A stretch of DNA of 64,000 bases from Novosphingobium decolorationis (GTDB taxonomy: Bacteria; Pseudomonadota; Alphaproteobacteria; Sphingomonadales; Sphingomonadaceae): NCBI RefSeq assembly GCF_018417475.1, contig NZ_CP054856.1, positions 2,511,001 through 2,575,000 on the forward strand. Reading direction: 5' to 3'. Made by a program: the position numbers and the translations under genes. Shown one piece after another: positions 53,220-63,100 of the stretch; the stretch's first letter is position 1, and each line of letters opens with the position of its first letter. Under the pieces are notes generated by a model that worked only from the letters and a program-made list of their open reading frames with translations, was not told the DNA's origin and searched no databases.

Positions 53220-53337
53220 GCCGTCCCGGCGTCCCGCACATCGGATTTTAACGATTTCAGTTCCAAGCCCTGCAATGTTCCGGAAATTGACAGGAACGCG
53301 CCTCTAGGCGCCGCTGTCACGAAGACGGGGTTGCAAG

Positions 53338-53895
53338 ATGGGTTTGGGCATACTCGCCGCCGCGGCCGTGGCGGTATCGGGCAGTGGCGGTGCGACCGCT
53401 ATCGGCAGCGCGGCAGACAGGTCGGGCCTGGCCGATGTCGTCCTTGCCATCCACAACCAGGAACGCGCCGCCGTCGGTGCCCCACCGCTGCGCTGGAGCC
53501 CCGCCCTGGCCCGCGAGGCGCAAGGCTGGGCGCAGCGGCTCGCGGCCACCGGCACCTTCCGCCACGACACCTCCAACCGCGACACCGGCGAGAACCTGTG
53601 GATGGGTACGCGCGGCGCCTACAGCCTCGCGGACATGGTCGCAGGCTGGGCCCACGAGAAAACCGCGCTGAGCGCCCGGACCTCCTGGCAGGCCAACTTC
53701 CCGCGCGTGGGACACTACACGCAGATGATCTGGGCGCGCACGAGCGCGGTCGGCTGCGCCCTCGCCCAGAGCGCCCACCACGAATACCTCGTGTGCCGCT
53801 ACGATCCGCCGGGCAACGTGTGGAACGAAAGCCCCTACACCACGGCGGAGCTGGCCTCGAACCGGCGTTTCGCCGCATCCGGCGCGCGCGAGTAG
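53338..53895 (+). CDS. CAP/SCP family secreted protein
   Basis: This 185-aa protein has a short hydrophobic N terminus (signal) and a CAP domain with IHNQERAAVG, TGENLWMGT, VGHYTQMIWARTSAVGCAL and YLVCRYDPPGNVWN. The His and Glu of the CAP cavity are present. Bacterial CAP proteins are extracellular or periplasmic, with roles from lipid binding to unknown. It ends 17 bp before a full repeat copy. Confidence 0.92.
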   Translation: MGLGILAAAAVAVSGSGGATAIGSAADRSGLADVVLAIHNQERAAVGAPPLRWSPALAREAQGWAQRLAATGTFRHDTSNRDTGENLWMGTRGAYSLADMVAGWAHEKTALSARTSWQANFPRVGHYTQMIWARTSAVGCALAQSAHHEYLVCRYDPPGNVWNESPYTTAELASNRRFAASGARE

Positions 53896-53911
53896 AAAGA
53901 AGAATATTTAT

Positions 53912-54026
53912 CCGAGGGCCATCGCCCTCGGGCTCCCCGAACTGTCGAGGTTTCCTTCCGCGCGCCACGTAGCTTGTGAAAGGTGAGGTCGCCCATTTTG
54001 GGGTCAAGGGGCGATGGCCCCTTGAA
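53912..54026 (+). repeat. Intergenic palindromic repeat, copy 11 (A plus B)
   Basis: The A hairpin lies at 53912-53931 and the B hairpin at 54004-54025, with spacer GTGAAAGGTGAGGTCGCCCATTTTGGGG near B. It occupies almost the whole convergent gap: 17 bp after the CAP gene stop and 4 bp before the siroheme-gene stop. Confidence 0.9.
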
Positions 54027-54029
54027 AAG

Positions 54030-54824
54030 CTAATCCCTTGGCGCGCGCATCACCACGGTCAGCCCCGCATCGGCCTCGACCGCAGCGCCATTCTCGATCC
54101 CATGGCGTACCGCATCAGCGCGGGCCCGGACGAGGAGCGCTTCGGGGATACCCGGTTCACAGGCCAGCGTGTCGGCCTCACCGATGAGGCGGGCCTGGCG
54201 CAGGGTCAGGTCGTCGGGGTCAAGGCTGGTGAGCGCGATCTCGAACAGGCCGCGCGCCTGTTCCTGCACCGTGCCCGAGAGCCATTGCTCGACCTTGTCC
54301 GCGCTGTCCTCGCGCAAGGGGTCGAGCGGACCTCCTGCAGTCAACGCAGCATCGATGGCGCGGCGCCGGTCGGCCGCAGCGGGCCAGCGGCTGCGCAAGG
54401 CCCCGCGCGCATCGCGCAAGGCCCCCGCCAGTTGGCCGAGCGACTGCGGAAGCAGCGTTTCAAGGCGCAGGCGCAAGTGCTTGGCCAGCCCCGCCGAGGC
54501 CCCGCCGGTCCCGAAGGCCACGAGGACCGGCGTGCGGTCAAGGATCGAGGGCACCGTGAAATCGCAGAGCGAGGGCCGGTCGGTGACGTTGACGAGCAGG
54601 CCCGCCCCCCGCGCGCGGCGCGCATCGCGCGCGGCAAGCTCTTCCTCCTCGTGCGCGATGAAGACCAACCGCGCGCCGCGCAGCAGCCCTTCGCGAAAAT
54701 CGTCGATCACAAGGCCGCCCGCCCGCTCGACCAGGCGGCGCTTGGCAAGAGCGGCCTCGCCGCGTCCGAGGACGAGGACGGGCCGGTCCCGGACGGCGTG
54801 GAAGAGCGGCAGATTGTCGATCAT
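54030..54824 (-). CDS. Precorrin-2 dehydrogenase / sirohydrochlorin ferrochelatase (CysG N-terminal type)
   Basis: This 264-aa protein resembles the N-terminal half of CysG, which oxidises precorrin-2 and inserts iron to make siroheme for sulfite and nitrite reductases. Visible are VLVLGRGEAALAKRRLVERAG with the NAD-binding loop, NVTDRPSLCDFTVPSIL near 78 and FGTGGASAGLAKHLRLRLE near 104. The methyltransferase half is absent, so a separate CobA is expected elsewhere. It is downstream of lysA on the same strand. Confidence 0.9.
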   Translation of the reverse strand: MIDNLPLFHAVRDRPVLVLGRGEAALAKRRLVERAGGLVIDDFREGLLRGARLVFIAHEEEELAARDARRARGAGLLVNVTDRPSLCDFTVPSILDRTPVLVAFGTGGASAGLAKHLRLRLETLLPQSLGQLAGALRDARGALRSRWPAAADRRRAIDAALTAGGPLDPLREDSADKVEQWLSGTVQEQARGLFEIALTSLDPDDLTLRQARLIGEADTLACEPGIPEALLVRARADAVRHGIENGAAVEADAGLTVVMRAPRD

Positions 54825-54859
54825 CGCCGCTCCTTACCAAGCCAGCGCGAGGGGCTCAA

Positions 54860-56119
54860 TCAGACGAGGAAGTCCGGCACGCTCTCGGCCGCGAGGATCG
54901 TCTCGGGCTCGATCCGACCTGCAACCAGCGCCCAGGCATCGCCATCGACCATGACTTCGGGCACCAGCGCGCGGCTGTTGTAGGTGTTGGCCATCGTCGC
55001 GCCATAGGCGCCCGCGGTACGGAAGACGACGAGATCGCCCGCCTTGACCACGTCGACCTCGCGGTTCTTGGCAAAGGTGTCCGAGCTCTCGCAGATCGGA
55101 CCCACGACATTGGCCGTGAAGGTCTCACCAGTCGGCTTGACCGCGGCAAAGTCGTGCCAGGCATCGTACATCGCCGGACGGGCAAGGTCGTTCATCGCCG
55201 CATCAACGACGATCCAGGGCGCGGAGGTCCCCTCCTTGACGCGGATCACCTCGGAGACGAGCACGCCCGCATTGCCCGAGATCACGCGGCCCGGCTCGAA
55301 CATGACGGTCACGTCCCAGCCCTTCGTCACCTCGACCACCATCGCGCCGTAATCGGCGGGCGTGGGCAGGCTCTCGTTGCCCTTGTAGGGAACGCCGAGA
55401 CCTCCGCCCAGGTCCATGTGGGTGACCGAAAGGCCCTGCGCGCGCAGCTCCTCCATCAGCGCGCCCATCTTCACGAAAGCCTGGCGCGAGGGTTCGAGGT
55501 CGCTGATCTGGCTGCCGATGTGGACGGCAAGCCCGCGCATGTTGAGGCCCTCGAGCGCGGAGAGGCGCGCGTAGATCCCGGCGGCGCGGTCATAGGAGAC
55601 GCCAAACTTGTTCTCGGCCTTGCCGGTCGAGATCTTCTCGTGGGTGCGCGCATCGACGTCCGGATTGACGCGCAGCGCGCAGGTGGCCGTGGCGCCGAGT
55701 TCGGAGGCGATGGCCGCCAATTCGACGCCCTCTTCCTCGCTCTCGAGGTTGAACTGGCCGATCCCGGCCTTCACCGCGGCGGTCAGCTCGCGCTTCGACT
55801 TGCCCACGCCCGAGAAGACGATGTCTTCAGCCGGCATTCCGGCGGCCAGCGCGCGGTTCATCTCGCCTTCCGAGACCACGTCCGCGCCATAGCCTTCCTT
55901 CGACAGCAGGCGCAGCACGGCCAGGTTCGGGTTCGACTTCACCGCGAACGCGATGTGCACACTCGGCAGGCCCGAGAGCGCCTCGCGAAAGACGCGGGCG
56001 TGGCGCTCGAAGGTCGCGCGCGAGTAGACGTAGACGGGGGTGCCGACGTCGCGGGCGATGTCGGCGAGCGGCACCTGCTCGGCGCAAAGCTGGCCGTCGA
56101 TCAGCTGAAAATGGTCCAT
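54860..56119 (-). CDS. lysA: Diaminopimelate decarboxylase
   Basis: LysA decarboxylates meso-diaminopimelate to lysine using PLP. The 419-aa protein has the PLP lysine in HIAFAVKSNPNLAVL near 61, the Gly-rich DLGGGLGVPY block, the active-site Cys in VGPICESSDTF near 350, and GAYGATMANTYNSR near 379. It is preceded by a small lipoprotein and argH, a common arrangement. Confidence 0.97.
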   Translation of the reverse strand: MDHFQLIDGQLCAEQVPLADIARDVGTPVYVYSRATFERHARVFREALSGLPSVHIAFAVKSNPNLAVLRLLSKEGYGADVVSEGEMNRALAAGMPAEDIVFSGVGKSKRELTAAVKAGIGQFNLESEEEGVELAAIASELGATATCALRVNPDVDARTHEKISTGKAENKFGVSYDRAAGIYARLSALEGLNMRGLAVHIGSQISDLEPSRQAFVKMGALMEELRAQGLSVTHMDLGGGLGVPYKGNESLPTPADYGAMVVEVTKGWDVTVMFEPGRVISGNAGVLVSEVIRVKEGTSAPWIVVDAAMNDLARPAMYDAWHDFAAVKPTGETFTANVVGPICESSDTFAKNREVDVVKAGDLVVFRTAGAYGATMANTYNSRALVPEVMVDGDAWALVAGRIEPETILAAESVPDFLV

Positions 56120-56187
56120 GGGTGTCCTGTCGGAAAATTCGGTGTGGGCCCGCCACCGGGGCGGGCCGCTGCATGAGTGAGGCGTGG

Positions 56188-56445
56188 TTACTGCGGATCC
56201 ACCGCGCGCTCGGGCGGGGGAAGATCGAAGGGATCGTCCTCGCGTTCCTCCGAGCGCGTGCGCAGCTCGACGCTGCGTTTGGGAATGGCGATGGTCGGGA
56301 TGGTGAGCAGTTCGCGCGGCGCGGGTTTCTGCGCCCGCCCGTACGGCGCCGGAGGCAGGCTCGCGCCTTCCTTGACCGCAAGATCCGCGCGCTGGCCGCA
56401 GGCCGCCAGCGCCGCCAGGACCAGAAGAGCCGCTACGTTGCGCAT
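56188..56445 (-). CDS. Small lipoprotein, LptM-like by position
   Basis: This 85-aa protein has a lipobox AALAACGQ with Cys16, then a short hydrophilic mature region with PPAPYGRAQKPAPRELL and an acidic end. LptM (YifL) lipoproteins, which help mature the LPS transport protein LptD, are similarly small and often adjoin lysA or dapF. Position between argH and lysA and size fit, but the CGxKGPL core is only loosely kept, so the assignment is tentative. Confidence 0.65.
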   Translation of the reverse strand: MRNVAALLVLAALAACGQRADLAVKEGASLPPAPYGRAQKPAPRELLTIPTIAIPKRSVELRTRSEEREDDPFDLPPPERAVDPQ

Positions 56446-56467
56446 TCCCGTGTCTCCTCGCCTGTCC

Positions 56468-57883
56468 TCAGGCCATGCCGAGCGCGGCGCGGGCCTCGGC
56501 CACGCGCGCGCGCACCTGGTCGGGCGCGGTGCCCCCGTGCGACATGCGCGCGGCAACCGACGCCTCGACCGAGAGCGCCTTGAATACGCGCTCGTCGATG
56601 CGGCTGTCGATCTCTTTCAGGTCTTCAAGCGGCAGCTGGTCGAGCGCGACGCCGCGGGCCTCGGCCAGCTTCACCGCCGCGCCCGTGATGTGGTGCGCCT
56701 CGCGGAAGGGAATGTCGCCCTCGCGCACCAGCCAGTCGGCAAGGTCGGTCGCGGTGGCAAAGCCCATCTCGGCGGCCTGGCGCATGCGCTCGGTCTTGAA
56801 GTCGCTGTCGGCGACCATGCCGGTCATCGCCGCGATCGAAAGCGCGAGCAGGCCGTGCGCCTCGAAGACGGGCGGCTTGTCGTCCTGCATGTCCTTGGAA
56901 TAGGCGAGCGGAAGGCCCTTCATGGTCATCATCAGGCCGGTGAGGCAGCCCGCGATGCGGCCCGCGTGGCCGCGCACCAGCTCGGCGGCGTCCGGGTTCT
57001 TCTTCTGCGGCATGATCGAGCTGCCGGTCGAGAGCGAATCGGCCATGCGCACGAAGCCGAAGGGCTGGCTCGCCCAGATGATGAACTCTTCGGCGAGGCG
57101 CGAGAGGTGCAGCGAGCACTGCGCCGCGGCCATCAGGTAGTCGAGCGCGAAGTCGCGGTCCGAGACGGTGTCGAGGCTGTTCGCGGTCGGCCCATCAAAG
57201 CCCAGCGCCTTTGCGGTCATCGCGCGGTCGATGGGGAAGCCCGTGCCCGCGAGCGCCGCGGCGCCCAGCGGCGAGCGGTTCATGCGCACGCGGTTGTCGG
57301 CCAGACGCGAACGGTCGCGCGCGATCATCTCGTAATAGGCCATCAGGTGATGGCCCAGCGTCACGGGCTGCGCGGTCTGGAGGTGGGTAAAGCCGGGCAT
57401 GATCGAGGCCGCGTGGGTTCCGGCCTGCGCCACGAGCGCCTTCTGCAGCGCCTCGAGCCCCGCGTCGACCTCGTCGATCGCCTCGCGCACCCAGAGCTTG
57501 AAGTCGGTCGCGACCTGGTCGTTGCGGCTGCGCGCGGTGTGGAGGCGCCCCGCGACCGGGCCGATCAGTTCGGCCAGACGCGATTCGGTGGTCATGTGGA
57601 TGTCTTCGAGGTCCCAGTTCTCCGGAACGCCGTTCGCTTCGTACTCGGCGGCGACCTGGTCGAGACCCTCGGTGATCGCCTTGGCATCCTGCGCAGTCAC
57701 GATGCCCTGCGTGCCCAGCATCGCGACGTGCGCCTTGCTTGCCGCGATGTCCTGACGCCACAGTGCCTTGTCGAAGGGAATCGACGCGTTTATCTCGCGC
57801 ATGATCGCCGACGGTCCTTCCGCAAACCGTCCGCCCCACATCTGGTTGGAGCCCCCGCCCGTGCCATTGTCCAAATCGCTCAC
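56468..57883 (-). CDS. argH: Argininosuccinate lyase
   Basis: ArgH cleaves argininosuccinate to arginine and fumarate. The 471-aa protein starts with GTG at 57883 and contains [13 protein letters not shown] near 14, [14 protein letters not shown] near 118, and the family signature [12 protein letters not shown] near 290, with the catalytic Ser. Its 5' end overlaps the start of the divergent TlpA-like gene by about 20 bp, which is unusual. An ATG at 57844 would avoid the overlap but would shorten the N terminus. Confidence 0.95.
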   Translation of the reverse strand: MSDLDNGTGGGSNQMWGGRFAEGPSAIMREINASIPFDKALWRQDIAASKAHVAMLGTQGIVTAQDAKAITEGLDQVAAEYEANGVPENWDLEDIHMTTESRLAELIGPVAGRLHTARSRNDQVATDFKLWVREAIDEVDAGLEALQKALVAQAGTHAASIMPGFTHLQTAQPVTLGHHLMAYYEMIARDRSRLADNRVRMNRSPLGAAALAGTGFPIDRAMTAKALGFDGPTANSLDTVSDRDFALDYLMAAAQCSLHLSRLAEEFIIWASQPFGFVRMADSLSTGSSIMPQKKNPDAAELVRGHAGRIAGCLTGLMMTMKGLPLAYSKDMQDDKPPVFEAHGLLALSIAAMTGMVADSDFKTERMRQAAEMGFATATDLADWLVREGDIPFREAHHITGAAVKLAEARGVALDQLPLEDLKEIDSRIDERVFKALSVEASVAARMSHGGTAPDQVRARVAEARAALGMA

Positions 57884-58472
57884 GTCGCTCGTCCTGTATT
57901 CGTTTGCCGGGTCCTGTGCCCTGCTGCTCGCGGGCTGCGATAGGCAAAGCGCACCCGACGCGCAACCAACAGCTTCGCAGGCTCCGGCAGGCGGGGGCGC
58001 CGAGGCGCCCACCGTGCCCACAGCGCAGGGCAAGCTGGACCGTTCGCACAAGGGCGAGCCGATGCCCGTGATTGCGCTCAGCGACCCCAGCGGCGAAAGC
58101 CTCGATCTGACTTCGCTCAAGGGCAAGCCGGTGCTGGTGAACCTGTGGGCAACCTGGTGCGCGCCGTGCGTGGAGGAACTGCCCACGCTCAACACCCTGA
58201 TCGGGCGCGAGGACGACCTGGGCGTCACCGTCCTGCCCATCTCGCAGGACGCGGGCCAGAGCGGCAAGGTCGTCGAGATCCTGCGCCGCCGCAAGCTCGA
58301 CAACATCGAGCCCTGGATCGACGAGCAAGCCGACCTCTCCTTCCAGTACGGCGGCAACCTGCCCGTCACGATCCTGTTCGACGCCAAGGGCAAGGAAGTG
58401 TGGCGCTGGACCGGCGGCAACGACTGGACCAGCGCGGAGGCCCTGAAGCTGATCGCCGAAGCGAAGTCGTAA
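57861..58472 (+). CDS. TlpA-like thioredoxin-fold lipoprotein
   Basis: This 203-aa protein has a lipobox LLLAGCDRQ after an N-terminal hydrophobic stretch, a low-complexity Ala/Pro linker, and a TlpA-type thioredoxin domain with [15 protein letters not shown] (CxxC) and the cis-Pro region NLPVTILF. It would act as a periplasmic disulfide reductase, for example in cytochrome maturation. Start is GTG 57861 or TTG 57867, both inside the argH 5' end; no start downstream leaves a signal sequence. Confidence 0.88.
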   Translation: MPLSKSLTSLVLYSFAGSCALLLAGCDRQSAPDAQPTASQAPAGGGAEAPTVPTAQGKLDRSHKGEPMPVIALSDPSGESLDLTSLKGKPVLVNLWATWCAPCVEELPTLNTLIGREDDLGVTVLPISQDAGQSGKVVEILRRRKLDNIEPWIDEQADLSFQYGGNLPVTILFDAKGKEVWRWTGGNDWTSAEALKLIAEAKS

Positions 58473-58490
58473 GAAGACAAAGGCGAGACT

Positions 58491-58510
58491 CCGAGGGCCA
58501 CCGCCCTCGG
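58491..58510 (+). repeat. Intergenic palindromic repeat, copy 12 (A module only)
   Basis: CCGAGGGCCACCGCCCTCGG has one loop change from the consensus and lies 19 bp after the stop of the TlpA-like gene. Only the A module remains before ada. Confidence 0.85.
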
Positions 58511-58600
58511 ATATCCTCGTCTTCCAACACTTTAGCCCCCGCAGAAATAGACGCCCGAAATCCGGCGCCAAGGCGGCGGCCAAAGTGGTACAAGCGGGCC

Positions 58601-59689
58601 ATGCTGTTCGATCTTCCCGATGACGCGGCGCTCTATGCCGCCCTGCTTGCCCGCGATGCGCGCTTCGACGGGCAGGCCTATGTCTGCGTTGCGACGACGG
58701 GCGTGTTCTGCCGCCTGACCTGTCCGGCGCGTAAGCCCAGGCCCGAGAACTGCACCTTTCGCCCCACCATCGGGGAGTGCATCGAGGCGGGTTTCCGGCC
58801 CTGCAAGCGCTGCCACCCGCTGGAAGCCGCCGCCAGGGCCGAGCCCGTGATCGAGACGCTGCTGGCCGCACTCGACCGCGCGCCCGCCCGCCGCTGGAGC
58901 GAGGGCGACATCGCCGCCATGGGGCTCGACGCCTCGACCGTGCGGCGCGCCTTCAAGCGCCATTTCGGGATGACCTTCCTGGAGATGGCCCGGCAGCGCC
59001 GGGTGCGCGAAGGCTTCACCACGCTCGCCGAGGGCGGCAACGTGATCGAGGCGCAGCTGGAGGCCAGCTTCGAATCCCCCAGCGCCTTTCGCGCCGCTTT
59101 CGCACGCCTCCTGGGCTGCGCTCCGGGCGAGCTCGTCCACGGCGAGGGGCTGCTGCGCGCCAGCTGGATCCCGACCCCGCTGGGCGACATGATCGCGGTC
59201 GCCTCCGCGCATCACCTGCACCTGCTCGAATTCGTCGACCGCAAGGGCCTGCCGGCCGAGCTGAAGAAGCTTCAGGCCGGAACCAACGCGCGGATCGGCA
59301 TCGGCGCGCTCGGGCCCATCGAGCAGGCCAGCCAGGAGCTGTCCGCCTACTTCGCGGCGCAATCGGGCACCTTCGAGACCCCCATCGCCATGGCCGGAAC
59401 GCCTTTCACCCGCCAGGTCTGGGAGGCGCTTCGCACGATCCCCCCCGGCGAGACCCGCAGCTACGGCGAACTTGCCCGCCAGATCGGGCGCCCCAGCGCG
59501 GTGCGCGCGGTCGCAAGGGCCAATGGCGCGAACCAGATCGCGCTGATGATCCCGTGCCACCGCGTGATCGGCGCGGACGGCTCACTCACCGGCTATGCAG
59601 GCGGCCTGTGGCGCAAGCAGCGCCTGATCGAGATCGAGCGCACGTTGCGCGAAAAGAGGACGGCCACCTCCCGCGACGAGGCCGCCTGA
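58601..59689 (+). CDS. ada: Bifunctional transcriptional activator / DNA repair protein Ada
   Basis: Ada repairs alkylated DNA and activates repair genes. The 362-aa protein has the N-terminal zinc domain with Cys37, Cys41, Cys68 and Cys71 (FCRLTCPAR and CKRC), where the first Cys accepts methyl from phosphotriesters. An AraC-type HTH follows at about 85-175 (TFLEMARQRRVREGF), and then an O6-alkylguanine-DNA methyltransferase with the acceptor Cys in IPCHRVIG. All key residues are present. No Ada box was recognised. Confidence 0.95.
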   Translation: MLFDLPDDAALYAALLARDARFDGQAYVCVATTGVFCRLTCPARKPRPENCTFRPTIGECIEAGFRPCKRCHPLEAAARAEPVIETLLAALDRAPARRWSEGDIAAMGLDASTVRRAFKRHFGMTFLEMARQRRVREGFTTLAEGGNVIEAQLEASFESPSAFRAAFARLLGCAPGELVHGEGLLRASWIPTPLGDMIAVASAHHLHLLEFVDRKGLPAELKKLQAGTNARIGIGALGPIEQASQELSAYFAAQSGTFETPIAMAGTPFTRQVWEALRTIPPGETRSYGELARQIGRPSAVRAVARANGANQIALMIPCHRVIGADGSLTGYAGGLWRKQRLIEIERTLREKRTATSRDEAA

Positions 59690-59693
59690 CCTC

Positions 59694-61553
59694 TCAGAAC
59701 TCGGCCCAATCGTCCTGCACGGCGAGGTTGCCCTGCGTCATCGGCGCGGGGGACGGTGCGCGCGCCGGGCCGCGCACGGGCAGACGCTGGACATTCGCCC
59801 CGCCCATGCCGCCACGCGCATGGGCGCCAAGATCGAAGCGTCCGACGAGCTGCCCCATACGCTGGGCTTCCTGCGCCAGGCTGCGCGAGGCGGCCGTCGA
59901 TTCCTCCACCAGCGCCGCGTTCTGCTGGGTCGTGGTGTCCATCTGGCCCACCACCTGGTCGACCTGGCCGATGGCATTGGCCTGTTCGTTCGCCGATTCC
60001 GCGATACGCCCGATCATGTTCGCCAGCTCCCCGGTGCGCGTGACGATCTTGCCCAGCGCCTCGCGGGTCTGGCCCAGCATCTCGACGCCGTTGTGCACCT
60101 CGCCGCAGCTGGTCTGGATGATCCCGCTGATCTCGCGCGCGGCCTCGGCCGAACGCTCGGCCAGCGCGCGCACTTCGGTCGCGACCACCGCAAAGCCCTT
60201 GCCCGCCTCGCCCGCACGCGCGGCCTCGACCCCGGCGTTGAGCGCCAGGAGGTTGGTCTGGAAGGCGATGCCATCGATCAGGGTGACGATCTCGGCCATG
60301 CGTTGGCTCGACTTGGAGATGGCCTCCATCGCGGTGCTCGCGCGAACCATGATCTGGCTGCCATCCTCGGCCTCGCGCTCGGTCGCCTGCGCGTTGTCGC
60401 GCGCGTCCTGCGCCACGCGGGCGGTGTCCGAAACCGACTCGCGCAGTTCGCGCACGGCCGCGGCCGACTGCTCGAGCGCCGCCGCCTGCGCGGTGGTGCG
60501 TCCGGCCAGATCGTCGGCGGCGCTGGCGATCTCGCTCGCGCCATTGTTGACGTTGTCCGCCGCGCCTGCGACATCGCCCAGCACCGTGGCGAGGCTCGTC
60601 ACGGTCTCGTTGAAGTCGACGCGCAAGCGCTCGTAATTTTCCGGGAAGCGCGTGGTGATCGCGCAATCGAGCTTGCCGCCCTTCAGCGCCTCGAGCCCAC
60701 CGGCCAGTTCCTCGACGACGACCCGCTGCGCCTTGGCCGCCGCCTCGGCGCGCTTGCGGGCACGCTCGGCAACGGCCTCCTTGATGGCCTCCAGCGCGCG
60801 GGCGATCGCGCCGATCTCGTCGCGTCCCTCGCGCCCGGGCACGGCACGCTCGAGGTCGCCGCGCGCCATGTCCTCCATCGCGCGCGTCAGCCCGGCGAGC
60901 GGGCGCACCACGCGGTTGGTCATCACTACCAGGACGAGGACGCAGGCCGCGCCGATCAGGACCAGCAGTCCGACGATCCAGTTGAAGGAGCTTGCGACCG
61001 TCGCCTTGCCCTCTTCGCCCGCGGCGTTGCCGATCTCCACGTTGTAGGCGAATTCCTCCTTCACCAGCGAGTCGAGACGGTAGCCCAGCGGCTTCAAGTC
61101 ACGGTTGTAGAGCCCGGTCGCCTCATCGGTGCGCAGGCCCATCGAGGCCGAGCGCACGCCCTGTACCTCGCGCTTCCATTCGTTCCAGGTCGTCGTGAGC
61201 TGGCTGAAGAGCTTTTCCTCCTCGGCGTCGGACACCAGGTTCCGGTAATGGGAGAGCCGCGCGTCGGTCTCCTTGAGCGTCGTTGCAAGTTCCTCGTCGA
61301 TGCGGCGCGTCTCGCTGCGCGTATCGGCCAGGATGTGCTGCGAGATGAGGATGCGCGCCTGGGCCTGGTGCTGCGCGACCTCGCCCAGGACCGACAGGCT
61401 GGGCACGGTGTTGTCCGAGGAATAGGACAGGCTATCGCCCAGCCCATCAATGAAGCGCAGCGCCATCGCCCCGCTCACCAGCGCCAGGGCGCCGATGAGC
61501 AGCGTCGTCACCAGAGTGACCGTCCGAATCTTGAGATTGCCCAGCAGTACCAT
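59694..61553 (-). CDS. Methyl-accepting chemotaxis protein
   Basis: This 619-aa receptor has an N-terminal membrane helix (about 10-33), a periplasmic four-helix ligand domain, and a second helix (about 187-208). A HAMP domain precedes the cytoplasmic signalling domain, whose conserved hairpin tip is in the region with [20 protein letters not shown]. The C terminus ends DDWAEF, similar to pentapeptide tethers for CheR/CheB. The start at 61553 removes 48 non-homologous codons. No che genes are nearby. Confidence 0.92.
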   Translation of the reverse strand: MVLLGNLKIRTVTLVTTLLIGALALVSGAMALRFIDGLGDSLSYSSDNTVPSLSVLGEVAQHQAQARILISQHILADTRSETRRIDEELATTLKETDARLSHYRNLVSDAEEEKLFSQLTTTWNEWKREVQGVRSASMGLRTDEATGLYNRDLKPLGYRLDSLVKEEFAYNVEIGNAAGEEGKATVASSFNWIVGLLVLIGAACVLVLVVMTNRVVRPLAGLTRAMEDMARGDLERAVPGREGRDEIGAIARALEAIKEAVAERARKRAEAAAKAQRVVVEELAGGLEALKGGKLDCAITTRFPENYERLRVDFNETVTSLATVLGDVAGAADNVNNGASEIASAADDLAGRTTAQAAALEQSAAAVRELRESVSDTARVAQDARDNAQATEREAEDGSQIMVRASTAMEAISKSSQRMAEIVTLIDGIAFQTNLLALNAGVEAARAGEAGKGFAVVATEVRALAERSAEAAREISGIIQTSCGEVHNGVEMLGQTREALGKIVTRTGELANMIGRIAESANEQANAIGQVDQVVGQMDTTTQQNAALVEESTAASRSLAQEAQRMGQLVGRFDLGAHARGGMGGANVQRLPVRGPARAPSPAPMTQGNLAVQDDWAEF

Positions 61554-61746
61554 CGCGATGTCCGTCTTCCCGCCACGCCCTGTCGTGACCCCGGCGCGGG
61601 TACCACGCGCCCTTGAACAAAGCCCTGAAGCCTCGCCCCCGCAGGAATACGCACGTCCCGAAGACGCTCCGAGCCCCCGCGGCCCTGGACGGGCCACAAA
61701 ACCCCATTGACCAAACGACCAAACCGGTGCAATCGGACCTGCCTTC

Positions 61747-61820
61747 GCGGGTGTAGCTCAATGGTAGAGCAGCAGCTTCCCAAGCTGACGACGAGGGTTC
61801 GATTCCCTTCACCCGCTCCA
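61747..61820 (+). tRNA. tRNA-Gly (CCC)
   Basis: This 74-nt gene folds as a canonical tRNA, with acceptor GCGGGTG/CACCCGC, D loop AATGGTA, T arm GAGGGTTCGATTCCCTT and encoded CCA. The anticodon loop TTCCCAA gives CCC at 61779-61781. A weak promoter-like TTGACC lies 40 bp upstream. The 3' end abuts a decayed serine recombinase gene on the opposite strand, marking a probable integration site. Confidence 0.97.
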
Positions 61821-63100
61821 CCGGCAGCATACATGGCTGTCGAAGGCTGCTCGCCGGTTGCGAGCGCGAGGATAGAGGCAAGTCTGCCGGAAACCTCAAC
61901 GTTAACCCCGCGCTCCGCATCACGAGGGTAGAGTATGACCTGATCAATCAGGCTGCGGATGATCGTTTGTGCTTGTAACGTCGTTTGCTCATCGCTTGTC
62001 AAGGAGCGGGTGAGGTCCATGACCTGCTTGCGATAGGTCTTCGCAATCTCCGGGTGAAGCGCGATCACCGGCACTGCGGCAAGCTCCGAGAGTTCAAGTT
62101 TGCACCGCTCCCGGGCCTGCTGGGCTTTTGCCAAGGCGGATTTGATCTCGTCAAATTCCGCTCCGTTGGCGATGGCATCCACCAGTCGCTGAACTTTCCT
62201 GCCCTCTTCGTCGATTTGACGCTCGAGCTTCCGTCGACGAGCAGCTTGGTCGGCTGTGCGGCGTGCGAATTCCTGATGGTACTCGGTTACGAAGGCCTTG
62301 ACCAAATCGGGATCGAGCATTCTCTCCTGCAAGCCTTTCAGAACGCGTCGCTCGAAACTCGCCGTAGTTATGGATTTCGAGTTCGTGCACCCCCGTCCAT
62401 TGCGGTGGCCGGAGCACCCCCATCGTTCCTTGCCGAAGACGATCCATCGCGCACCACAGATTCCGCAGACCCCCAGCCCTGACAACAAGCGCTTCGGCAG
62501 CTGTTGCCGAGAGAATGGCGTTCCGAAACTTTGTGCTCGCCTTTCTTGAACAGCTTGTCAGAGCTCCTCGGGAATGATCCGAAGCTCAGGCACGTTCTCG
62601 ATCACCCATTCGCTCTCAGCGTTAGGTCTGATCCGAGTCTTTCTGGAAATTGGGTCGATTACCTTGCTTGTCCGATTATGAATCAGCTCGCCCCGGTACA
62701 ACCGGTTCTGCAGAATGCCGTTCCGCCGCTTCCGATCGCCCGTCAGAGTGTTTGCCAACCATGGTCCACCACTTGGCCCCGGTATATTATCTCGATTCAG
62801 ACGCTCTGCGATTGACCTCGGACTAGTATTAGCCGCGAACTCGCGGAAAATGCGCAGGAGGACATCTGCCTCTTCGATTTTGATCTGTCGAAGACCACGT
62901 GTCAGTGAGCCGTCAGCCGCCAGCTGATTGGCGACTTCGTAGCCATAGGCTCGGCCTGCGGGTATTCGCCCGCGCTGCACCGCCCCACGCTGGCCTCTTC
63001 GGATCTTGGCACCCAGGTCCTTGCGGTAATTGGCATCCATCAAGCCTTTGAAAACGGCTGTGATCTCGGTCACCTCTCCGTCCGAAAGCGTAATACCAAG
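61821..63100 (-). pseudogene. Large serine recombinase, decayed (nonsense codon, 5' end lost to IS)
   Basis: The remaining coding region has the recombinase domain with LSDGEVTEITAVFKGLMDAN and KDLGAKIRRGQRG, the zinc ribbon region (VCGICGARW...WGCSGH), and a coiled-coil C terminus with IIRSLIDQVIL. The frame is broken by a TGA at 62558-62560 where the family has Trp (EEL-W-QAVQ), and then continues in the same frame. The N-terminal catalytic domain with the Ser nucleophile is missing beyond 63100, replaced by an IS630-family element. Downstream the frame runs through the tRNA antisense. Confidence 0.82.

Noticed and set aside
61508..61820. Recombinase C-terminal extension over the tRNA and into the chemoreceptor gene
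   Set aside because: The extension is the antisense translation of tRNA-Gly and a same-strand overlap of the receptor start; it is a run-on, not a conserved domain.
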